From CAVUDO01 sp963740255 (lineage in GTDB: Bacteria; Actinomycetota; Actinomycetes; Mycobacteriales; Cryptosporangiaceae), in the NCBI GenBank assembly GCA_963740255.1, contig CAVUDO010000007.1, positions 1-13,528 on the forward strand: a stretch of 13,528 bases of DNA. The letters run 5' to 3'. Below, piece after piece: positions 7,147-13,418 of this stretch; positions within the stretch are counted from its first letter, which is position 1; the number at the start of each line of letters is the position of its first letter. The notes under the pieces are model-generated. The model made no database searches. It saw only the letters and a program-made list of their open reading frames with translations, and was not told the DNA's origin. Both the position numbers and the translations under genes were made by a program.

Positions 7147-7539
7147 ATGCACCACTCCGCAACGCTGGGCGCCGTGCAGGGCGGCATCATCGCCGCCGCC
7201 GGCGCCTACCAGCTCAGCCCGCTCAAGCAGGCCTGCCTGCGCCGCTGCCGGTCGCCGCTGGCCAGCCTGTTGCACTACGCCGCGTGGTCGCCGCGGGCGC
7301 GCGACCTCCGGGTCGGCGTCGCCCACGGGGCGTACTGCACGGCGTGCTGCTGGGGGCTGATGGCCGCCATGGCGGTCGTGGCCGCGATGGACCTTCGGTT
7401 GGCCGCCGTCATGACCGTCGCGGTGCTGCTCGAGAAGGGGTGGCGGCATGGTGAGCGGTTCGCCGACGCCCTCGGCATCGGACTGATCGGGGTCGCGCCG
7501 CTCGTCGCCCTGGGCGTCGTCAGCGTCGGGACGATGTGA
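7147..7539 (+). pseudogene. Truncated DUF2182 membrane protein (C-terminal half)
   Basis: The 130-residue frame from ATG 7147 carries the hallmark C-terminal part of DUF2182, a predicted metal-binding integral membrane family. The motifs are AGAYQLSPLKQACLRRCRSP (17-36), LRVGVAHGAYCTACCWGLM (54-72) and MDLRLAAVMTVAVLLEK (81-97). Whole members are about twice as long, and the N-terminal helices are missing. A strong AGGAGG (7094-7099) and an ATG at 7107 overlapping the upstream stop look like the original start, but that ATG reads out of frame into Arg-rich sequence (MSWRPRRRRG). This suggests that a deletion removed about 100 codons and shifted the frame. A weaker GGGGAG (7132-7137) could still start the remnant at 7147. 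Its end overlaps the HxlR gene by 20 bases. Confidence 0.75.
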
Positions 7540-8233
7540 CCGCGGTCCGTCGCTGCGCGGCGCCCCGCATCGCGGGCGCGAACGTCGACCAGGCGAACCA
7601 GCCGGGCGCCTGCCGCAGTGCCGCGGCGTCCCCGGTCAGCTGCAGCCGACCGACCTCTTGGGCCTGGACCATCGACAGGTCGCCGAGATAGACCCGGTAC
7701 AGGGTCTCCGCGTCGCAGCAGATGGCGACATCGGTCGGGAAGCCGGGATCATGCCGGCAGATCGAGACGTCGTCGGTGTTGATGACCAGCCAGTACCAGC
7801 GGGGTGACCGGCCGAGCACCTCGAAGGCCACCACCACCCGGCGGGGAGGCAACCGGTCACGGGCCAAGTGGCGGCTGATCCAACGCACGACCAGGTCGGG
7901 GTCGAGCTCCTCGGGATCGGGATCGCCGAAGGCCCAGGTGACCGCCCAGTCACCCAACGCCTGCATCACCGGACGGAGGTCACGGCCGGCCGGCGTCAGG
8001 TGGTACTCCGCGCTGCGCTGACCGTCGTGGAGGGCACGCTCGACCAGGCCGAGCTTCTGCAGGTGGCGGAGTCGCTGGGACAGGACCGACCGGGAGATGC
8101 CGGGCAGGCACCGTTCCAGCTCGTTGAACCGACAGACGCCGTGCAACATCTCCCGGGCGATCAGCAGCGTCCACCGGTCACCGAGCACCTCGGCTCCCCG
8201 CGCGATCGGGCAGTACTGGCCGTAGCCGCGCAC
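7520..8233 (-). CDS. HxlR-type regulator with SCP2-like domain
   Basis: This 237-residue protein begins at GTG 8233; no strong ribosome binding site is seen before it. Residues 8-95 form an HxlR-type winged helix. CPIARGAEVLGDRWTLLIAREML (8-30) is the family start, including the conserved N-terminal Cys8. FNELERCLPGISRSVLSQRLRHL (36-58) is the recognition region, and YHLTPAGRDL (77-86) is the wing. Residues about 105-215 resemble an SCP2 sterol-carrier-like domain, which in such fusions may bind a hydrophobic effector. It probably regulates nearby genes. The best candidates are the convergent flavoenzyme operon, or itself. The 3' end overlaps the DUF2182 remnant by 20 bases, consistent with a deletion having pulled the genes together. 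Its upstream region is the helicase fragment. Confidence 0.87.
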   Translation of the reverse strand: MRGYGQYCPIARGAEVLGDRWTLLIAREMLHGVCRFNELERCLPGISRSVLSQRLRHLQKLGLVERALHDGQRSAEYHLTPAGRDLRPVMQALGDWAVTWAFGDPDPEELDPDLVVRWISRHLARDRLPPRRVVVAFEVLGRSPRWYWLVINTDDVSICRHDPGFPTDVAICCDAETLYRVYLGDLSMVQAQEVGRLQLTGDAAALRQAPGWFAWSTFAPAMRGAAQRRTAVTSSRR

Positions 8234-8283
8234 GTGTGCAGTATGGCGTCGACGCTCTCGGCGGCGGTCCGTTGCCGACGCGG

Positions 8284-8388
8284 GACGGCATTGACCCGGA
8301 GGACTTCGGGACCGGTATCGAGGGCGCGGTCGACCGCTACGTCGCGATGACCCGGGCGACGCAGCAGCTCGTCGTCCTCACCAGCTGA
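8284..8388 (+). pseudogene. Helicase C-terminal fragment
   Basis: In the frame ending at TGA 8386-8388 this stretch reads DGIDPEDFGTGIEGAVD and then RYVAMTRATQQLVVLTS. The YVAMTRAT block is motif VI of superfamily 1 helicases and sits close to the C-terminus in HelD/HelR-like proteins, as it does here. Only about 34 codons are helicase-like. The frame stays open upstream to about 8236 but loses the resemblance, so helicase domains 1 and 2 are absent and the piece is a relic. It lies in the short space between the divergent start of the HxlR gene and the end of the HD-domain gene. Its last seven residues equal those of the gene end at the window start. Confidence 0.65.
8366..8385 (+). repeat. 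Right copy of the 20-bp direct repeat
   Basis: These bases match 1-20 with two G/C differences (relative positions 14 and 17), and the stop follows directly. Together with the left copy it brackets the segment carrying the small Cys/His-rich protein, protease, DUF4389, fusion enzyme, flavoenzymes and HxlR gene. Confidence 0.5.
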
Positions 8389-8403
8389 CCGGCACGAGCC
8401 CAG

Positions 8404-8419
8404 CCGCCGGGAACGGCGG
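8404..8419. terminator. Short GC hairpin after the HD gene
   Basis: CCGCCG (8404-8409) and CGGCGG (8414-8419) form a six-base stem with a four-base loop, directly next to the stop codon of the HD-domain gene (8420-8422). There is no U tract on either side, which is usual for actinobacterial terminators. It could serve both strands. Confidence 0.4.
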
Positions 8420-9187
8420 TCAGTCCGCGAAGGGAGCGAGCCGGATGGCGAGGTCGAACGCCCCGTAGCGCCGCAGGAACTGCACCCGTCCCCGGGGGAC
8501 GCGGTCGGCCTCCGTGCGGAAGGCGGCGGAGAACTCGCGCTTGAACCCCAGCCGCGGGTGCTGCGCGACCACGGAGGCGAGGAGGTCCGGCGGCAGCTCC
8601 CACGACCGGATCCCGACGACGTCGACGCCGGCGCCCGCCGCGAGCAGGTAGGCGACCGGGCCGTGGGCCAGCGTGGCTCGGGGGTTGTGGTGCAGCGTGA
8701 TCGCGGTCCGCATCGTCTCCGTCGCGGCCGAGGAAAGACCCACCTCCTCGGCGACGTCCCGGGCGATGCGGGCGCTGGTCGCGGTGAAGTCTCGGTGCAC
8801 GGCCTCGGTGGGCAGCCCGGTGTCGTGCAGCAGCGCCGCGGCGAAGAGGAGTTCCCGGTCGTAGGTCAGCCCTTCGAGCTCACCCAGCGCCGCACCGAAG
8901 GCGAACGTCCGGTGGGAGTGGTTGAGCAGCGCGGGAGCGAGCCGGGACTCGGCCACCCGGACGGCGGCCCGGGTGAGAACCGAGTCCGGCGGCCGGATCT
9001 CCGACGGGGCGACCTGTCGCCGCCGACCGGAGTTGAGCCGGGCGAGCATCGTCAGGCGGCCGATCGCGTTGGCGGTGTGAGCCCGGGCCAGTGGCCGGAG
9101 GAGCGAACGCCGCTCGGCGGCTGACAGCTGGCCGCCGGTCCGTGTGACCCAGCTGAGTGTTCCGATGTCGGTGGCGGAGCTGGTCAT
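8420..9187 (-). CDS. HD-domain protein, cyanamide hydratase-like
   Basis: The ATG at 9187 (MTSSATDIG) is chosen because AGGAG lies five bases upstream. The 255-residue product has an HD metal-binding core: LLNHSHRTFAFGAAL (87-101) with His90 and His92, LLHDTGLP (119-126) with His121-Asp122, TLHHNP (164-169) with His166-His167, and Asp189 or nearby as the last ligand. The NHSxRxxxFG and HDxGL pattern resembles the cyanamide hydratase (Ddi2/Cah) branch of HD hydrolases rather than the nucleotide or cyclic-dinucleotide branches. The real substrate is not known. The N-terminal 60 residues are basic with no recognised motif. It is a single gene with a promoter-like element 94 bases upstream, shared with three neighbours. 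Confidence 0.85.
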   Translation of the reverse strand: MTSSATDIGTLSWVTRTGGQLSAAERRSLLRPLARAHTANAIGRLTMLARLNSGRRRQVAPSEIRPPDSVLTRAAVRVAESRLAPALLNHSHRTFAFGAALGELEGLTYDRELLFAAALLHDTGLPTEAVHRDFTATSARIARDVAEEVGLSSAATETMRTAITLHHNPRATLAHGPVAYLLAAGAGVDVVGIRSWELPPDLLASVVAQHPRLGFKREFSAAFRTEADRVPRGRVQFLRRYGAFDLAIRLAPFAD

Positions 9188-9281
9188 GGCATCTCCTGGT
9201 GTCCGGGCGGCTGCGGGCGGCCCTCCGGCGCGGACCTCGTGGGCCGGCAGTGCCACGGTCGTCGGCGCCCGGGACCGATCT

Positions 9282-9304
9282 CGCCGGTGAAATCACCAGG
9301 ATCG
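9282..9304 (-). promoter_or_regulatory. Shared upstream element, copy A (HD gene)
   Basis: Read on the minus strand the 19-base core is CCTGGTGATTTCACCGGCG. The bases before it are CGAT rather than the GAAA or CAAA seen in the other copies, so this is the most diverged one. It ends 94 bases before the start codon at 9187. In this copy GGTGA and TCACC form a short inverted repeat around AA. Confidence 0.6.
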
Positions 9305-9321
9305 GACAGCTTGGGCTGTGG

Positions 9322-9501
9322 TCAGGCAGCGACAGGGGGCCGACGGCGGGTGCTGCCCAGATACGTCCGCGGCGATCCGTTCGCGTACCCGGACGGCAGC
9401 CGGTGCACGGAGGGGCCGTCGGCGATCGGGCCGGAGGGAGCGGCTGCACGGGAGTCCATGTGCCGGTAGACGATGCGGTCCATGGGGTCGTAGATGTTCA
9501 C
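9322..9501 (-). CDS. Unknown 59-aa protein
   Basis: This short gene starts at GTG 9501, with AAGGGAG eight bases before it, and stops at TGA 9322-9324. The product begins MNIYDPMDRIVYRHMDSR and continues with a Gly/Pro/Ser-rich middle and SPRTYLGSTRRRPPVAA at the end. It is soluble and basic at the C-terminus, with no Cys, helix or known domain. I do not recognise it. Support comes from the good ribosome binding site, the G/C third codon positions, and a copy of the shared upstream element 74 bases before the start, in the correct orientation. It lies between the DUF2252 gene (stop at 9604) and the HD-domain gene on the same strand. It could be a small stress or regulatory peptide, but that is only a guess from the context. 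Confidence 0.6.
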   Translation of the reverse strand: MNIYDPMDRIVYRHMDSRAAAPSGPIADGPSVHRLPSGYANGSPRTYLGSTRRRPPVAA

Positions 9502-9575
9502 GATGTCGACTCCCTTCCCCGGGGCGGGGTTGCTCGGTGCGTGGACACACCGTGTCGCTCAGGAGAGGGCATTCG

Positions 9576-9598
9576 CGCCGGTGGAAATACCAGGTTTC
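9576..9598 (-). promoter_or_regulatory. Shared upstream element, copy B (59-aa gene)
   Basis: Read on the minus strand this is GAAA followed by CCTGGTATTTCCACCGGCG. The length equals that of the other copies, though the central TTT is displaced by one base. It lies just past the DUF2252 stop (9604) and 74 bases before the GTG at 9501. Its place between genes on the same strand argues that the 59-residue gene has its own promoter or operator. Confidence 0.65.
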
Positions 9599-9603
9599 GC
9601 GGA

Positions 9604-11094
9604 TCAGCTCTCGGTCTCGGCGGCGAGGCGGCCGGACGCGACGGCGCGGGCGAAGGTGGCGTGGTCGCGCTCGTTCTGGTCGCCATACGCCACCGCGAAG
9701 TCCGCGATCGCGCGGTCGAACGCCGGTCCCTTGCCGAGGTAGGCGGCGATGGCGATGCGGTCCCCCCACCGGGCGTGGGACCGGCCGAGGGTGGCGCCGC
9801 AGATGCGGGCGTACAGCGTGGCCGCGCGGACGTCCATCGTCTCGACGTCGGCGCTGCCCTTCCAGTCGTGGAACTGCCGCACGTAGTAGTCGCGGGTCAC
9901 GCCGTCGAGCCCGGCGATCCGCTGCCAGCCCAGGAAGATGTCGGTGGCGGCCTGCATCAGCCGCTGCCCGGCCACGACCCGCTGCCCGTGGTGCCGGTAG
10001 GTCGACGGGCCGAGGAAGCCTTCGAGGACCGACGGCTCCGCCTGTTTGACCTGGAGGAACAGCGGGTCGCGGTCGTCGCGTCCCACCAGCAGCACGATCC
10101 AGCAGCGGGTGCCCACGCTGCCGACACCCACGACCTTCCGGGCCGCGTGCACGTACCGGTACTCCTCCAGCGGGTGGTGATGCTGGGTGAGCGTGCGGCG
10201 GTAGGACGCGAGCAGCTTCTTGATGACTGGGGCGGGGTCCATCCACGGGGTTCCCGGCGGCACGAGGTCCTCGACCGGGACGATGATCGGCGGATCGGCG
10301 ACGATCCGGAGCTCGCCGTCGACCGTGCCCACGCGCTTCGAGAGCACGCGCGCGCTGTCCCGGGATCGGGCCTTGGCCACCATCTCTTCGTTGGCGCGGA
10401 GCTGACGCTTGCCCACGTGCTTCACCGCGACTTCCTTGCGCACCATCGTGAGCAGCGCCCCGGCCTCCAAGTGCTCGTACCAGGCCTGCAGCCCGCCCAT
10501 CCCGGCGGCGCGGCGGATCCGGTCCCGGTACTCCTGCACGGCCGCGACGACGATCGCGCGCCGATCCTCCGCCGAGAACCCCCGGTCACGCCCCAGGACC
10601 TCGAAGCTGGTCGCGAGCCGCTTGATGTCCCACTCCCACGGTCCGGGGAGTGTCTCGTCGAAATCGTTGACGTCGAACAGCAGCTTCCGCTCCGGGGTGC
10701 CGAACAGGCCGAAGTTCGACAGGTGCGCGTCCCCGCACAACTGGACGGTGACCCCGGACCGGGGGCTGCCGGCGAGGTCCGCAGCCATGATGAGCGCCGC
10801 ACCGCGGAAGAAGGTGAACGGCGAGACCAGCATCCGGCCGTGCCGGATCGGGACGAGTTCGGGCACCCGCGTCAGCGCCTGCTGTTCCAGCAGCGCGGCG
10901 GGGTCCGGCCGGTCGGGCGCCGGTGTCCAGCGGGCGTGCACGGAGCGCGGGGCCTCCAGGCGCGCTGCGCGTCCGCGCGCCGTCCGCTCCTCGACGTTCA
11001 ACCGCTGCCGCCGCCACGCGGACGCGAACTCCCGCCCGGGCGGCTGGTTCCCGTCCGACGAGGAGGACGCGCGCGGTGGAGAGTGAACGGTCAC
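9604..11094 (-). CDS. DUF2252 protein (kinase-like fold)
   Basis: The GTG at 11094 is chosen because GGAGG lies four bases upstream. A longer in-frame start at 11187 would run through the terminator hairpin. The 496-residue product matches DUF2252 along its length: VPIRHGRMLVSPFTFFRGAA (81-100), CGDAHLSNFG (120-129), FDVNDFDET (140-148), and DIKRLATS (156-163). GDAHLSNFG and DFD recall the catalytic HGDxxxxN and metal-binding DFD of aminoglycoside and other small-molecule kinases, so an ATP-dependent transfer is possible, but no reaction is known for the family. The protein is soluble, with a Ser/Pro-rich leader and an Arg-rich segment (28-45). It is next to an exporter (-) 120 bases upstream, but a strong hairpin separates them and no copy of the shared element precedes it. 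Confidence 0.88.
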   Translation of the reverse strand: MTVHSPPRASSSSDGNQPPGREFASAWRRQRLNVEERTARGRAARLEAPRSVHARWTPAPDRPDPAALLEQQALTRVPELVPIRHGRMLVSPFTFFRGAALIMAADLAGSPRSGVTVQLCGDAHLSNFGLFGTPERKLLFDVNDFDETLPGPWEWDIKRLATSFEVLGRDRGFSAEDRRAIVVAAVQEYRDRIRRAAGMGGLQAWYEHLEAGALLTMVRKEVAVKHVGKRQLRANEEMVAKARSRDSARVLSKRVGTVDGELRIVADPPIIVPVEDLVPPGTPWMDPAPVIKKLLASYRRTLTQHHHPLEEYRYVHAARKVVGVGSVGTRCWIVLLVGRDDRDPLFLQVKQAEPSVLEGFLGPSTYRHHGQRVVAGQRLMQAATDIFLGWQRIAGLDGVTRDYYVRQFHDWKGSADVETMDVRAATLYARICGATLGRSHARWGDRIAIAAYLGKGPAFDRAIADFAVAYGDQNERDHATFARAVASGRLAAETES

Positions 11095-11122
11095 GACGCC
11101 TCCGCTGTGGCTCGCCGCCGAA

Positions 11123-11155
11123 GGACGGGGGCCGGCGCGCTGCCGGCCCCCGTCC
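11123..11155 (-). terminator. Strong hairpin terminator of the exporter gene
   Basis: A 14-base perfect stem (11123-11136 with 11142-11155, left arm GGACGGGGGCCGGC) closes a five-base loop, GCGCT. It lies 60 bases past the stop of the minus-strand exporter gene and 28 bases before the DUF2252 start. The stem is very GC-rich and lacks a U tract, as is common in actinobacteria. It would end exporter transcription or reduce read-through into DUF2252. Confidence 0.75.
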
Positions 11156-11214
11156 ATCGTTCGACGTCGTAGCGGAGCCGGGGTCACCTGAACCGCATGA
11201 AACCGGCTGCCGGG

Positions 11215-12729
11215 TCAGTGACCGAGGTGCCCGTGTCCGTGCCCGTGACCGGCGACACCGGCCGCGGGCTTACCGCCAGGGACGGCGAAGGCGGTGAGCA
11301 CGAACAGCGCGGCCAGCACGCCGGCGGTGACGGCGAAGGCCCGGCCGTAGCCGTCGACGAGGCCGGCGGTGGTGGTCAGGCTGCCGGCGACCGCGGTGAG
11401 CGCGGCGACGCCCAGTGCGGCGCCGATCTCGTGGCCGGTCATCATCAGCCCCGACGCCAGCCCGGAACGCTCGGCCGGAACGTCGCTCATGGCCGCGACG
11501 GCGATGGCCACGAACATCGGGCCGACGCCGGAGCCGACGAGTAGGAAGCCGGGCAGCACGTCGCCGGCGTAGGAGGTGCCGCCGGCGCCGGCGGCGAGGA
11601 GCAGCACCCCGGCGGCCATGACAACCAGCCCGCCGAGGATCAGGGTGCGGGCGCCGACGTGGCCGATGGCCTTCGACGCGGCAGCAGCAGACAGGGTCAT
11701 CGCCGCGGCCAGCGGCAGGAACTGGAGTCCGGCGACGACCGGCGAGGAACCCACGATGGCCTGCAGGTACAGCGACGACAGGAAGACCGCGCCGACCACG
11801 GCACCGGTGACGCCGGCCATCACCGCCGAGGCGGAGACCAGCGACCGCATCCGCCACGTCGCCGGGGGGACGAGCGGGTCGCCAGCACGCCGCTCGAGCC
11901 GGGCGAACGTCGCGAGCAGGACGGCGGCGACGGCCAGGGAGAGCAGGGTCCGCGGCGCGGCCCAGCCTGCCGAGCGGATGGCCTCGATCCCGAACACCAG
12001 CGCCAGCAGCCCGCCGACGAGGGTCAGCGCGCCGGGCACGTCCAGCCGGCTCAGCGGGCGCGGCTGCGATCCACTGCGTGCGACGGCCCGCAGGGTGCCG
12101 ACGACGACGGCCACGCCGATGGGCACGTTGATGAAGAAGACCGCTCGCCAGCCGAGCGCACTCGTCAGTGCCCCGCCGAAGAGGACACCGGCGGCGATGC
12201 CGAGGCTGCCGACGGTGCCCCAGACGGCGAGCGCGGCCTGCCGTTGCTTGCCGGCGTAGGCGGTCAGGATGATCGACAGGGCCGCCGGGGTGAGCAGCGC
12301 GGCGCCGGCGCCCTGTCCAGCTCGGGCCAGGATGAGCGTCAGCGGGGTCTGTGCCAGGCCGCTGAGCAGGGACGCGGCGGTGAACAGGCCGATCCCGGCG
12401 AGGAACGCACGGCGCCGATCGATCAGGTCGGCGACCCGGCCGCCGAGCAGCAGCAGGCCACCGGAGAGCAGCACGTAGGCGCTGATCGTCCACTGGTAGT
12501 CCGCCGACGACAGGTGCAGCGCGTCGCTGATCGACGGCAGGGCGACGTTCACGACCGACACGTCCAGGATCACCATGAACTGGGCGGCGATCATCAGGGC
12601 GAACACCGACCACGGTCGGCGCGGCGTGTCCTCGACTGGCGCCGGGTGAGCCGCTGCTGGGTGGTGGTGGGGGACGTGCTGGTGCCCAGGGGCACGGGCC
12701 GCCGGTTCGGCGGTGGGGTGGGCCGACAT
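11215..12729 (-). CDS. DHA2-family MFS drug exporter with His-rich ends
   Basis: This 504-residue protein begins at ATG 12729 after GAGGAGGAG. It has the 14-helix plan of DHA2 (EmrB/QacA) proton-driven exporters. The first helix holds LDVSVVNVALPSI (55-67) with Asp56. The motif A loop is GGRVADLIDRRRAFLAG (96-112), and antiporter motif C is GTVGSLGIAAGVLFGG (171-186). WRAVFFINVPIG (194-205) ends helix 6. It should sit in the cytoplasmic membrane and pump hydrophobic or cationic compounds. The N-terminal tail has seven His in its first 28 residues and the C-terminal tail ends GHGHGHGHLGH, so metal binding or metal sensing is possible. It is divergent from the small membrane protein at 12956, and both have the shared element at the same distance. 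Confidence 0.92.
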   Translation of the reverse strand: MSAHPTAEPAARAPGHQHVPHHHPAAAHPAPVEDTPRRPWSVFALMIAAQFMVILDVSVVNVALPSISDALHLSSADYQWTISAYVLLSGGLLLLGGRVADLIDRRRAFLAGIGLFTAASLLSGLAQTPLTLILARAGQGAGAALLTPAALSIILTAYAGKQRQAALAVWGTVGSLGIAAGVLFGGALTSALGWRAVFFINVPIGVAVVVGTLRAVARSGSQPRPLSRLDVPGALTLVGGLLALVFGIEAIRSAGWAAPRTLLSLAVAAVLLATFARLERRAGDPLVPPATWRMRSLVSASAVMAGVTGAVVGAVFLSSLYLQAIVGSSPVVAGLQFLPLAAAMTLSAAAASKAIGHVGARTLILGGLVVMAAGVLLLAAGAGGTSYAGDVLPGFLLVGSGVGPMFVAIAVAAMSDVPAERSGLASGLMMTGHEIGAALGVAALTAVAGSLTTTAGLVDGYGRAFAVTAGVLAALFVLTAFAVPGGKPAAGVAGHGHGHGHLGH

Positions 12730-12792
12730 GGCTCCTCCTCGAGGTGGGACTGCGGGTCGGGTCTCACGCTCGCCGGGACCGGGACTCGCTCT

Positions 12793-12815
12793 CGCCGGGG
12801 AAACCGCCAGGTTTG
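12793..12815 (-). promoter_or_regulatory. Shared upstream element, copy C (exporter)
   Basis: Read on the minus strand this is CAAA followed by CCTGGCGGTTTCCCCGGCG. It ends 63 bases before the exporter ATG at 12729. It faces copy D across 54 bases, the two forming an inverted pair in the divergent promoter region. Confidence 0.7.
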
Positions 12816-12869
12816 CTCGGCCGTCGGCACGGCCAGCACGTGCGCCTCGCCCGCCGCCGGCTCCGGGAC

Positions 12870-12892
12870 GAAACCTGGCGATTTCCCCGGCG
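12870..12892 (+). promoter_or_regulatory. Shared upstream element, copy D (small membrane protein)
   Basis: On the plus strand this is GAAA followed by CCTGGCGATTTCCCCGGCG, the copy nearest to the consensus. It ends 63 bases before the ATG at 12956, exactly the distance of copy C from the exporter start. It differs from copy C at a single base of the 19-base core. Confidence 0.7.
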
Positions 12893-12955
12893 TGAGGTCC
12901 ACGCCCCCGCTCCTAGCGTCCGAGGCGGAACCAACCCCCGGCCCGAGGAGCCCTC

Positions 12956-13330
12956 ATGACCAGCACCATCGCGGAGATCATCGACGCCTCCGCGACGGTC
13001 CGGTTCCTCGCCACCTTCAGCACCACCGTGCTGCCGGTAGCGGCCACTGCGATCGGCCTGCAGTTCGGGTGGCAGCCGGAGGACGGCGGCACGTGGTTGG
13101 CCGCGGGGGCAGTCGTCACCGGCTGGGCGTTCGCCGTGACCCTCTGGCTGCACCACCGCGGCTGGCGGGCCGGCGCCGTGCTCGCGGCCATCGGTTCCCC
13201 GGTAGCGGTGCTCGCCGCCCCGGCCGCGCTCGGCTGGCTGCCGCCGGCCGGCGCGGTGCTGTGGGGGCCGGTGAGCACCGTGCTGGCTACTGCGCTCGTG
13301 ATGGCGGCACGGCCGCCGACCCTGCCCTGA
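12956..13330 (+). CDS. Small four-helix membrane protein, unknown
   Basis: The ATG at 12956 follows AGGAG by five bases. The 124-residue product has four predicted hydrophobic helices, near 15-37, 47-65, 72-92 and 99-117. Short charged links include a basic HHRGWR loop (66-71) and a QPEDGG loop (40-45). I recognise no family. It has no signal peptide apart from the first helix, no Cys and no catalytic pattern. The divergent drug exporter shares its promoter region, and both have the same element at 63 bases, so the two are probably induced together. It could be an accessory membrane protein or a small stress protein. The 3' end is followed by 88 bases without a strong terminator. Confidence 0.75.
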   Translation: MTSTIAEIIDASATVRFLATFSTTVLPVAATAIGLQFGWQPEDGGTWLAAGAVVTGWAFAVTLWLHHRGWRAGAVLAAIGSPVAVLAAPAALGWLPPAGAVLWGPVSTVLATALVMAARPPTLP

Positions 13331-13418
13331 TCCCTCCCGCCCACTCCTCGGACGGGACGTCGCGCCGGCACCAGGGTCACCACGGTTGCGCGAGCGCTGC
13401 ACTGGGCAATAGATCTTG

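Noticed and set aside
7107..7454. 115-codon frame from the coupled ATG at 7107 as a real gene
   Set aside because: It encodes an Arg-rich sequence without motifs, while the overlapping frame has clear DUF2182 motifs. Only the start site is probably genuine.
9285..9297. GGTGA-AA-TCACC as a stand-alone palindromic operator
   Set aside because: The symmetry is not kept in the other three copies of the element, so the conserved feature is the directional motif, not the palindrome.
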